From Siphonodentalium dalli (taxonomy: Eukaryota > Mollusca > Scaphopoda > Gadilida > Siphonodentaliidae): a stretch of 64,000 bases of DNA. Of this stretch, positions 55,777 to 64,000 are shown piece after piece; position 1 is the stretch's first letter, and every line of letters begins with the position of its first letter. The stretch covers positions 14,847,710-14,911,709 of the forward strand of contig CP136062.1 in the NCBI GenBank assembly GCA_032622095.1. Direction: 5' to 3'. The notes under the pieces were generated by a model, which did not search any database, was not told where the DNA came from, and worked only from the letters and a program-made list of their open reading frames with translations. Made by a program: the position numbers and the translations under genes.

Positions 55777-57179
55777 ACATAAAATCTTTTAAACTTAACA
55801 AAGCCCATGGGCACGATGGGATTAGTGTTAGAATGCTCCGCGAAACAGCAAAATCAATAGCCCGCCCACTCGTCCTTCTATTCAGGAAATCTATCAATAC
55901 AGAGAAATTCCCCGAGTCCTGGAAATCCGCAAACGTGATCCCGATTTTCAAAAAAGATGATCCCGCTGATGCTAAAAATTACCGACCAATTTCACTTCTA
56001 CCTTGTGTAGCCAAAATCTTTGAGAAAATGGTTCTGAAACAGATTAGTAAATTTTTCACCGAAAATGAACTCTTGTATTTCCATCAATCCGGTTTTCTCT
56101 CAGGTCACAGTACAACATACCAGCTATTAGACTTATATCACAACCTGTGCCAATCCCTTGATAAAGGACTATTTACATGTTCTATATTCTGTGATATATC
56201 CAAAGCGTTTGAAAGGGTTTGGCATAGGGGACTGATTCATAAATTGAATGCTTACGGATTAGAAGGAAACATATTGCATTGGATAGAAGACTATCTAGAT
56301 AACCGGACACAAAGAGTCCTAGTCAATGATACATTTTCAAAATATGAGATCATCCCAGCAGGAGTGCCACAGAGGTCTATCCTGGGACCATTTTTGTTCC
56401 TCGTCTATATAAATGATTTAGCCGACGGTATTGAATCTGTAACGAGAATGTATGCGGATGACACATGCCTCACGAGCAGCCACTTTGATCATAATATACT
56501 TGAACATACTATGAATAGCGACTTAGACAAAATTACAGCGTGGTCCAGAAACTGGCTGGTCAGCTTTAACCCAACTAAAACAGTTGGCATGTCCTTTTCA
56601 TTAGTTGCGCCCTCAACAGAGAAACCGAACCTATATTTTGTAGGAAACTCAATTGACTTCGTGGACAAGCATAAACATTTAGGTCTGGAACTCCAATCAA
56701 ATCTCAAATGGAACGCCCATATTGAAGGCTCCGTCAAAAGAATTGCCTCGCCCCTATCTCAACTCCGACGGCTTAAATATCAACTTGGCAGGAAAACCAT
56801 TGAAATTATTTACAAAACATATATATTACCCCTATTTGATTACTCGGATGCAGTGTGGGACAATGCTTCGGTTTACTTGTTAGAGAAGCTTGACCGGCTT
56901 CATATCGACGCTGGGCGTATAGTCAGTGGTATCACCCGTTCTGCTTCGGATAATATGGTACTACAGGAAGTTGGCTGGCCTTCACTATACAAAAGACGTC
57001 AAATACATAAATTGCAGGCACTCTATAAAATAGTTAATAATTTAGCACATTCCTATATCTATCCACCATACTTCCCCCCAGATCACATGAAGTTGCGTAT
57101 TATAATTGGCGTCGTCCCAGTAAATTTTATTCATACTATAGCAACACTGAACACTTCAAACAATCATTTTTCCCAGTGA
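55737..57179 (+). CDS. LINE reverse transcriptase part, mutated motif B
   Basis: 480 codons. Motifs in order: KAHGHDGISVRML, NYRPISLLPCVAKIFEKMV, HQSGFLSGHST, FCDISKAFERVWH (motif A; catalytic Asp present, the later Asp replaced by Glu), PAGVPQRSILGP (motif B; Arg encoded at 56373-56375 where nearly all reverse transcriptases have Gly), and MYADDT (motif C; 56451-56462). The thumb/connection region follows (HLGLELQSNLKWN). Frame is lost near 57090, after which the proper reading continues in the next frame while this one ends at 57179. Confidence 0.88.
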   Translation: MPDLVFTESEVELDIKSFKLNKAHGHDGISVRMLRETAKSIARPLVLLFRKSINTEKFPESWKSANVIPIFKKDDPADAKNYRPISLLPCVAKIFEKMVLKQISKFFTENELLYFHQSGFLSGHSTTYQLLDLYHNLCQSLDKGLFTCSIFCDISKAFERVWHRGLIHKLNAYGLEGNILHWIEDYLDNRTQRVLVNDTFSKYEIIPAGVPQRSILGPFLFLVYINDLADGIESVTRMYADDTCLTSSHFDHNILEHTMNSDLDKITAWSRNWLVSFNPTKTVGMSFSLVAPSTEKPNLYFVGNSIDFVDKHKHLGLELQSNLKWNAHIEGSVKRIASPLSQLRRLKYQLGRKTIEIIYKTYILPLFDYSDAVWDNASVYLLEKLDRLHIDAGRIVSGITRSASDNMVLQEVGWPSLYKRRQIHKLQALYKIVNNLAHSYIYPPYFPPDHMKLRIIIGVVPVNFIHTIATLNTSNNHFSQ

Positions 57180-57625
57180 TAGTCTTAGAATGGAATAAAC
57201 TTCCCAAATTAATCACCGACGCGGACCAATTTTCTACCTTTAAAACCGACTTGAACCTGATAGATCCCACGCTCAGTCCCCCTCAACATTTCTACGCTGG
57301 ACGCAGAAAATACAACATTGTTCATTGTCGCATACGTAATTTCTGTAGTGAACTCAGATCTGATATGTTCAACAATTTCATCGCTGATAGCCCCGCATGT
57401 CCCTGTGGAAATCGATATGAGGACGCCTATCACTATTTCTTCATGTGCCCATTGTACCAAAGAGAGCGCTCCGAATTTCTAGTGAAAATGACCCGTGAAA
57501 ATATCGCAATAACCGATACTGCTGAACTCATGTGTGGAATACCCGATGTCTCGTCCCAAAAAAATAAGAAATTATTTCTCATCACACAGCAATATATTGC
57601 AGCGACCAAGCGTTTTGATCCCTAA
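57095..57625 (+). pseudogene. LINE C-terminal Cys/His region (shifted frame)
   Basis: The third shifted segment. The ORF called from 57176 begins inside the conserved FFPVIVLEWNKLP. Matching codons extend upstream to about 57095. The C-terminal motif ACPCGNRYEDAYHYFFMCP gives C-x-C-x8-H-x4-C. The frame ends with a stop at 57623-57625. Confidence 0.82.
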
Positions 57626-58102
57626 ATGGTCTTATTTGTTTTACTTCCGAATCCACTTAAAATTGCTTCCGGAATCAAAATTTGTTACGTGGCAGTCACC
57701 TCACATATGGACAAACCTCATTTCGTTCTGATTAGTTATCTGTATTGCCTTCCTGAGTAACCAAAAATCGAATACAAGTGTTTCATTGTTTCTACCGCCA
57801 TAATACAAATACTAACAATACCTAATTATATTAACACTCGCGCCAATCGTACCAAATACTTCAAATCGTCCTTAAACACAAATTTCCACGGCCAGTAGCC
57901 AACCTAGATCTAGCCCGATCATCTCTGGAAGGCAATACATATTACGTTCATCAAAACTTATCACCACGTAAATACGTTTGTATCGTCATCTTGATTTCAT
58001 GTGTGTTGCTATATTGTGTTGGGAGAGGGGCTTCATAAGTTGTAAAAACTTGTGCCCCAATCCCTTTTGTATATTATGCAAATAAAATATGTTTCAAGTC
58101 AA

Positions 58103-58290
58103 GGTGGTACCACCCCGAGGGGGTGAAAATGGGGTATGGACCATTTTCGAGATGCTATTTGGGGCGGGCCACCCACCCATGCGTCAAATCGGTCGAAATC
58201 CTTACCGTTCTCGAAAATGGTCCATACCCCATTTTCACCCCATCGGGGTGGTACCACCCGGGAGTGATGGGTGGGGGTCGGGGCCAAAAG
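58103..58290. repeat. Right remnant of the ~145-bp array with an inversion
   Basis: 58103-58151 continues the array in the original direction ('ggtggtaccaccccgagggg' to 'accattttcgaga'). At 58152 it changes strand ('tgctatttggggcgggccac' to 'gatgggtgggggtcgggg'), the reverse complement of about one unit. Confidence 0.9.
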
Positions 58291-58529
58291 GAATGCATCT
58301 GGTCAATAACATTCACCTGACCAAAATGACTACGTGCAGCAGTATACACGGTCATTAATTCGGTTAAGATTAAGTTAAGATTGATATCCGATGTATAACA
58401 TGTAACTTGTAACTGGGAGCAATCATTACTCCATCTTCCAATATAACGACTGAGCAGATGATTATCAGCGAGTGATGAATGTCACGTGGCCGATACGAGC
58501 ATGTGTGATTTACTTTCACAGACATTATA

Positions 58530-59245
58530 TTGGATTCTCCCCGACAGACACATCCTCCTCTCCGATAACCATGACAGTAATAAACCTCCATATTATATAT
58601 GATTCTCCCCGACAGAAACATCCTCCTCTCCGATAACCATGACAGCAATAAACCTCCATAGTATATGAGTGTACCCGACAGACACATCCTCCCCTCCGAT
58701 AACCACGACAGTAATAAACCTCCATATTATTTATGATTCTACCGACAGACACATCCTCCTCTCCGATAACCATGGCAGCAATAAACCTCCATATCACATG
58801 AGTGTATCCGACAGACACAGCCTCCCCTCCGATAACCATGGCAGCAATAAACCTCCATATTATATTATTCTCCCCGACAGACACATCCTCCTCTCCGATA
58901 ACCATGACAGCAATAAACCTCCATATTATATGAGTGTACCCGACAGACACATCCTCCCCTCCGATAACCATGACAGCAATAAACCTCCATATTATATGAG
59001 TGTACCCGACAGACACATCCTCCTCTCCGATAACCTATGTATGACAATAATAAACCTTCATATTATATGATTCTCCCCGACAGACAAATCCTCCTCTCCG
59101 ATAACCACGACAGTAATAAACATCCATATTATATATGATTCTCCCGACAGAAAAATCGTCCTCTTCGATAACCATGACAGTAAGGAACCTCCATATTATG
59201 TATGATTCTCCCGATGGACACATCCTCATCTCCGATAACCATACG
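58530..59245 (+). repeat. ~62-bp minisatellite, about eleven units
   Basis: Units contain 'cccgacagacacatcctcct', 'ctccgataaccatgacagca' and 'ataaacctccatattatatg'. Units alternate between 'gattctccc' and 'gagtgtaccc' starts. Repeat-derived ORFs (up to 163 codons on minus) are not genes. Confidence 0.92.
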
Positions 59246-59980
59246 CGTATATGTTGGCAACAAATCTACCCTTCGTCCACGGGGATGCATAACGCACAGT
59301 CGCGAGGGTCACATCATCAACAAGATCTACCACAAGCACGAACACGACTGATATGCGTAAACGATAAACGATACAATAACGGTAATGGAACCGCGAGTCT
59401 ATCGCGGGCGACTTCAATTATCGCGACCTCGTGTTAACGCAGTTAATGTCCCGAACAACATTTCCGCCAAGATTTAAATGATGATAATCGGGAATGACAG
59501 AAATAAATCCAGAATAGTTAGCTTCTTTGTCTGACTGTAGTCATCAATTTAATCCAATGGACACTTAGTCATATACCACGTCACGGTGACGTGGGTTTCA
59601 CATGACCGTATTCCCTGTTGGCCTATTATTCATTGCAATTACGCTGCAAGTCTGTGAACTCCCATATTCGTGGTGCAAATGAACCGGACACTATAATGCA
59701 ATATTAATCACAGTTTGAATCTGTCATTCAGTGGCGGTAATGCTGGGTCGATGCAAGAGTCTGAGTATTGAGGATTGGACACTCAGGACGTGCTGAACCT
59801 GTCCGGAACAGTTTGTGTATTTTCGCGGTTTGATCCTATGATTGTGTTTGTGGACTTTTACATTCACTGATCAACTGGGATAGTCTACCATTAGGTGATA
59901 ATTGTGGACAGTAAGTAGTCGTATAGTACTATTTAGTATCGACTTGAACAATTGTGTGAGCCAGAATTACACTGTTGCAA
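59246..59980. promoter_or_regulatory. Upstream region of the receptor gene, with a 19-bp palindrome
   Basis: No other gene is present. CCACGTCACGGTGACGTGG (59577-59595) is a perfect palindrome around one base, contains TGACGT half-sites of CREB/ATF type, and lies about 390 bases before the ATG. An in-frame TGA at 59957-59959 limits the coding start. Promoter activity is inference only. Confidence 0.35.
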
Positions 59981-61174
59981 ATGTCCGTAATATTTCCTGT
60001 AAGTGTTTTCGTTGTGATGCTGGGATTGACCGAGTCGTCTGCTTCAAGTAGGGCTGATGTATATGATTTTATCAGGAATCGGAGCAGAACGGAGTTAATT
60101 CCGGTGGAGAACGACGACCAACCGATGGTTGTGGGCATGTCTGCAAATCTGGCAAGTGTTAACATTCTGAACGAGGTAGAACAGTATATCTCGGTCGACA
60201 TATTCCTCTCAATGCGCTGGAGAAATGAACTAATTCGCTGGGACCCGTCGCAGTTTGGAAATGTGACGTCCATTTTTGTTCCTTTGGATGGTATTTGGAC
60301 ACCAGATATAGGCCCGATGTACACATATGGACATCACTCTGGTTTGAACCTGTCTGACAAAAAATATCTGTTGATTAAACATACTGGAGATACGTTCTGG
60401 TACCCAAGCGGGCAAATAACAACTTACTGTCCGATTAATACAGCTTATTTCCCTTTCGATGTACAAGAATGCACATTAATATTCGGATCTTGGAATTTTG
60501 ATAGCCGTACCATCAATATTTATCTTGATGAGGACTTCTCAAATGAAACAACTTTCTATCGGAACAACTCAGAATGGAAAATAGAGGGAATATCGTCTAC
60601 ACTTAACACGGAAACTAAACACAGAGGTTTCACATATCCCTGGATTTTGTTTACGATAAAGCTAGAGCGACGTTCAACAATAATAATTATCAACACAATA
60701 GCTCCCATTCTTATCTTATCGATAGTGAACATCGGTTTGTTCAGGGTTCGTCCAGAAACAACCGATAAAGTCGCGTGTGCCCTTACCATCTTGCTGTCAT
60801 TTTCCGTTGTTATGAGCTACATATCGACGTCATTTCCTCGGAACGGAGAACGTGTGCCATATCTCACGATATATGTAGGTTGTGTGTACATCATGAGTTC
60901 GACGATAGTATTGCTTACGGCCATGACAGCCTCGCTTTCAAATCGCACAGACGAAGTGCCCAAATGTTGCATCGCTATTAAAGAATGGACGAAGAAGAAA
61001 CCCAGAATAAATAATGAAGACGCTTGTGACGACGGGTCTGTGGATAAACAGATGTCTAAAATCACGTGGCATGGTATATCAAGGACAGTTGACGCTCTTT
61101 TCTTTTGGATTTTCGCTCTCACTTTCGCGGCTGGTACACTGTTATATTTCTGTGTTGCTAGCCTGGCCATATAA
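59981..61174 (+). CDS. Nicotinic-acetylcholine-receptor-like Cys-loop channel subunit
   Basis: A 397-residue protein without introns. The ATG at 59981 is the first after an in-frame TGA (59957); the TTG two codons earlier is not used. Residues 1-22 look like a signal peptide. The extracellular domain has WTPDI (106-110, loop A), GSWNFD (169-174, loop B) and the Cys-loop C150-C164 with exactly 13 residues between. N-glycosylation sequons are at N94, N123, N188 and N195. Four membrane helices follow: M1 ~232-254, M2 ~264-285, M3 ~294-316, M4 ~371-395. TDK before M2 keeps an acidic residue at the selectivity position, which predicts a cation channel. Loop C lacks the paired cysteines of alpha subunits, and the M3-M4 loop is only about 50 residues. 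It probably forms hetero- or homopentamers in the plasma membrane; the ligand is not certain. The nearest AATAAA is at about 61377. Confidence 0.9.
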   Translation: MSVIFPVSVFVVMLGLTESSASSRADVYDFIRNRSRTELIPVENDDQPMVVGMSANLASVNILNEVEQYISVDIFLSMRWRNELIRWDPSQFGNVTSIFVPLDGIWTPDIGPMYTYGHHSGLNLSDKKYLLIKHTGDTFWYPSGQITTYCPINTAYFPFDVQECTLIFGSWNFDSRTINIYLDEDFSNETTFYRNNSEWKIEGISSTLNTETKHRGFTYPWILFTIKLERRSTIIIINTIAPILILSIVNIGLFRVRPETTDKVACALTILLSFSVVMSYISTSFPRNGERVPYLTIYVGCVYIMSSTIVLLTAMTASLSNRTDEVPKCCIAIKEWTKKKPRINNEDACDDGSVDKQMSKITWHGISRTVDALFFWIFALTFAAGTLLYFCVASLAI

Positions 61175-61429
61175 ATCAGAATATAGTTTATTCCGTAGCA
61201 ATTCAATGTGTAATACAGAGGTAACAAGCTAACAAACAGAAAGTAAAATGTGAGATACCGTGCACGTGAACTCGCCGCGAGATCAATGTACTGCCCGATC
61301 AATGCAGAGTATGCTCCATTTGATGTACAGGCTAAAACGCAAAAACTCAACGATGTGTCAAAAACATGATGGTTGTAAATAAAACTGGCTATGGAAGGAC
61401 ACGAGGGGCTCAAACTGGAATGTGCAACA

Positions 61430-61925
61430 TGCAGTTCTCAAACCGGCTTTACTTTCGTTGGACTATAACAGTAGATATGGATTTTAGTTCTCAAACCGCC
61501 TTTACTTTCGATGGACTATAACAGCAGATATGGACGCCTTTACTTTCGTTGGACTATAACAGTGGATATGGATTATAACAGTAGATGTGGGCTATAACAG
61601 TATAGATATGGACAATAGTTCTTAAAACGCCTTTACTTTCGTTGGACTATAACAGAAGATATGGACGCCTTTACTTTCATTGGACTGTAACAGAAGATAT
61701 GGATTATAACAGTAGATATGGAATGTAGTTCTCAAACCGGCTTTACTTTCGTTGGACTATATCAGAAGATATGGACGCCATTACTTTCGTTGGACTATAA
61801 CAGAATATATGGACGCCTTTACATTCGTTGGATTATAACAGTGGATATGGATTATAACAGTTGATATGGGCTTTAACAGTAGATATGGACTGTAGTTCTT
61901 AAACCGCCTTTACCTTCGTTGGACT
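61430..61925 (+). repeat. Minisatellite, units of about 38-50 bp
   Basis: 'cctttactttcgttggacta' followed by 'taacagtagatatgga' recurs about ten times, with optional 'tagttctcaaacc'. It begins 50 bases after the receptor's likely polyadenylation signal. Confidence 0.9.
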
Positions 61926-63767
61926 ATAAGGTCAGAATCGGCATCTCCAGTTTATACCAAGTTTGAACTACTAAAACCCATTTAGTAGTAAAACCAAGTT
62001 TTACTCCACCTCTAGGACGACATAGATTTGGTCGATTTCGCTTCCTGTGGACCACACTTGTCCAATTGCAAGGATAGGAGGCATGGTCTGTCTGTTTATT
62101 ATCGCTACTTGTCAATGCATTGTCAGGTCACGCGACCTGTTGTCGCTATCTAATCTACTAATCAGAGTCGTTATTTCGTGGGAATCTGGATTCAGAATCC
62201 GAATCCGATTACGGGGACGGGGCTATATATAGAATAGTCATTTATTAAAGTGACATGTGTTACAAGCATATAATAAATTCATCACATACAGGTGATAGAA
62301 TATATGTGTGTATATAACATTTCAATATAACACCCGGCCATCGAGGCCTATATGTCACTATGAGGATGGAATATTTTTCTATGCTGATTGCGCAGCTGGA
62401 GGGAAATCATCCACTCTTTTTTGACAAAACTTGTTGTCTGACTTTGTAACATTTAAATAGGTATTTGCCAAAAGGGATGTGAAGTCTGTCAACAAGGATA
62501 ATCAGAAGTTGATATAATTCCCGATTCTAGGTCAGATTTTGAAATCCACGTGGCCTCCGATACTATGTTTAATGTTCTCCCAGCGTCAAACATGGCTCAT
62601 GTATTTGACACAAGTATCATTAATTTTGTATCTTATATTTATAATGTTCATGTTTGTTGTGAAATTCATGCTTTTCTTCTATGTGTATATACATGGCACC
62701 TTTTTTCAAGTTAAAGTGTGTTTATTGATGAGGGCAAGAATTTCTAACAGCTCTAGATCTCCTTAATCAAATTCCGGTGTGAACACACGCAACTTGTCAG
62801 TAACTGTTGTACAGGGACATGGCGACAGGGGTACAATTTGGTACAATTTTCTTAGCTGTACAGTCATTCATACGTGAGGAAAGTCAGGATTCTTTTGACT
62901 AAATATTCCAAATAATGATACGTATACAAGCCAGCAAACGCAACAAACAAACCATATTTTAAACAAATACATATACAAACTTATGACTAACTCGGGGGAG
63001 GGGGTGACCGGTGATCTGTGTTATGTTCAACTTGTTTTGGTAGTCATGTTGCTTTGCCATTACTAATTATTATTTTTCAGTGTAATAACATATAGGACCC
63101 TTACGTGAGTCAGCACTTGTCCTCCAATCACATTGTCTGTATAAACAAATGTATGTGTTATGTATCGTGTGTTATCTAATTTTGACAAATAAATATGTTT
63201 AAACTAAAATTTTGTACATTTCCAGCAGTTGGATATTCTATGCCTGACACATCATTTGTTGGACATTAATTTGGCACCATATATAGGTTGGAATTGTTCT
63301 CATTGTTTGATTTTTCAACCAGTAAAAGTTGGTAATTTTCCAATCTTAGGGTGTATCAGGTTGGATATTTCCAAGGGGGTGGAAATGGAATTCTGCGAAC
63401 CTACGAGTTTGATGTTTAGTTCAAGGGTGGGGGTGCAGTTGTACAAATATATACATGGAGAATAATCTTGTTCAAAGTAATAATTTTTACAAATATTATA
63501 TCCAAATTGACAACACACACCGTCATTCTTATATATTAATTAAATGCAGTGACTCTCGGTGGCGAAATCGTTTTCGTTAGTTCATCGCCAATAGATGCGT
63601 CCCGAATCGAGTAGTAAATATTTACATTTGAGCGTAGTTCGGACGATGTTTTCTATGGAGTGATATGGTCGATTTGCTTCTAGTAGAATGATACATTCCT
63701 CCAGTTGGCATAGCGCCTGGATACTAAATTGTCGGTTTCACGCACCCGAACAAGTACATAATATGTC
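61926..63767. other. Intergenic stretch, nothing recognised
   Basis: Small ORFs only. 63180-63208 ('tttgacaaataaatatgttt') vaguely resembles the tail of the CR1/L2-like LINE but has no supporting upstream match. Confidence 0.5.
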
Positions 63768-64000
63768 TTTAAGTGATCATATTCCACTAGTACAAAATCT
63801 GGGAACTTTTTGATGTTCTGATCCGTTCTGACAGGGAACTTTATAACATTGAACAAACAAGACAGGGGATATATTTCTTTGTTAATACTTGTTCCTCAAT
63901 AATCTACTTCACAACAGGGGATCGTCCCAGCTCACGATTGCATGCTTTTCTGTGATTTTTGTGAGTCGATATCACAATAAACATTAAATTAATTACCCAG
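63768..64000. mobile_element. Diverged arm of the 40735-42745 foldback family, running off the window
   Basis: 'gatcatattccactagtaca', 'aaaatctgggaactttttga', 'gacagggaactttataa', 'atttctttgttaatactt', 'gatcgtcccagctcacgatt' follow the same order as 40765-40821 plus 41971-42120. There is no hAT insert at the TTTGACAG-equivalent site. Confidence 0.75.

Larger units (their letters stand above)
54042..58102 (+). mobile_element. Full-length but decayed CR1/L2-like LINE (about 4.06 kb)
   Basis: Ends are given by the interrupted host array: '...caccccgggt' stops at 54041 and 'ggtggtaccacccc' resumes at 58103, with 'ggt' as a possible short target duplication. It has a ~285-base 5' region, endonuclease, reverse transcriptase and a Cys/His motif in one nominal ORF, and a ~480-base 3' UTR. 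It ends in an AAGTT/AACTT stem-loop and 'aataaaatatgtttcaagtc'. Several frameshifts and a changed RT motif make it inactive. A truncated relative is at 47648-47730. Confidence 0.9.

Noticed and set aside
58525-59070. 163-codon minus and 133-codon plus ORFs
   Set aside because: They are repeat-derived from the ~62-bp minisatellite.
59975-59980. TTG as start of the receptor ORF
   Set aside because: The first ATG after the in-frame stop is at 59981 and is followed by a good signal peptide; TTG starts are not expected in a nuclear animal gene.
60817-61413. 198-codon ORF on the minus strand over the receptor gene
   Set aside because: It is a shadow of the receptor coding sequence; the plus frame has clear domain structure.

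Overview
This window looks like nuclear DNA of a marine invertebrate, most likely a mollusc. It is AT-rich with very little coding sequence. It is packed with non-LTR retrotransposons, hairpin and MITE-like DNA elements, and minisatellites. It carries tandem ~150-bp units containing 'gggccataactc' followed by GGAC/GACA runs, a repeat type I associate with mollusc genomes, and its one convincing host gene is a divergent intronless acetylcholine-receptor-like channel subunit. The taxon is an inference from content, not proven by any single marker.

Layout. 1-4113 is a giant near-perfect palindrome (arms of about 2.04 kb, 28-bp GC-rich spacer) touching the window edge; each arm holds about five diverged ~265-bp repeat units and a short zinc-finger-like ORF. 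4114-24.5 kb is gene-poor. It holds a triplicated repeat, several TIR elements (two TTAA-flanked families, a 373-bp hAT-type MITE with an 8-bp duplication, several inverted-repeat elements), CT-rich microsatellites and minisatellites, and ends in a 100-N assembly gap after a poly-G run. 24.65-26.1 kb is a ~165-bp repeat array. 26.1-32.1 kb is a dense cluster of palindromic elements around a ~30-unit 43-bp array and a decayed reverse-transcriptase fragment. 33.5-38.75 kb holds two almost identical copies of a ~2.2-2.4-kb segment in direct orientation. 39.5-47.5 kb has more foldback elements, including one whose left arm is split by an hAT element with a perfect 8-bp target duplication.

49.1-52.6 kb (minus) is a LINE with endonuclease and reverse transcriptase, apparently broken only by one homopolymer frameshift. 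52.7-54.04 kb is a GC-rich ~145-bp array into which a second, decayed, full-length CR1/L2-like LINE (54042-58102, plus) inserted; it carries a 2A-like NPGP motif. 58.5-59.25 kb and 61.4-61.9 kb are minisatellites flanking the receptor gene (59981-61174). The last 230 bases are a diverged third arm of the 40.7-42.7 kb foldback element.

Functionally, the receptor is the only probable cellular protein; the rest is mobile or repetitive DNA at different stages of decay. Many short open frames elsewhere are chance or repeat-derived and were left out.
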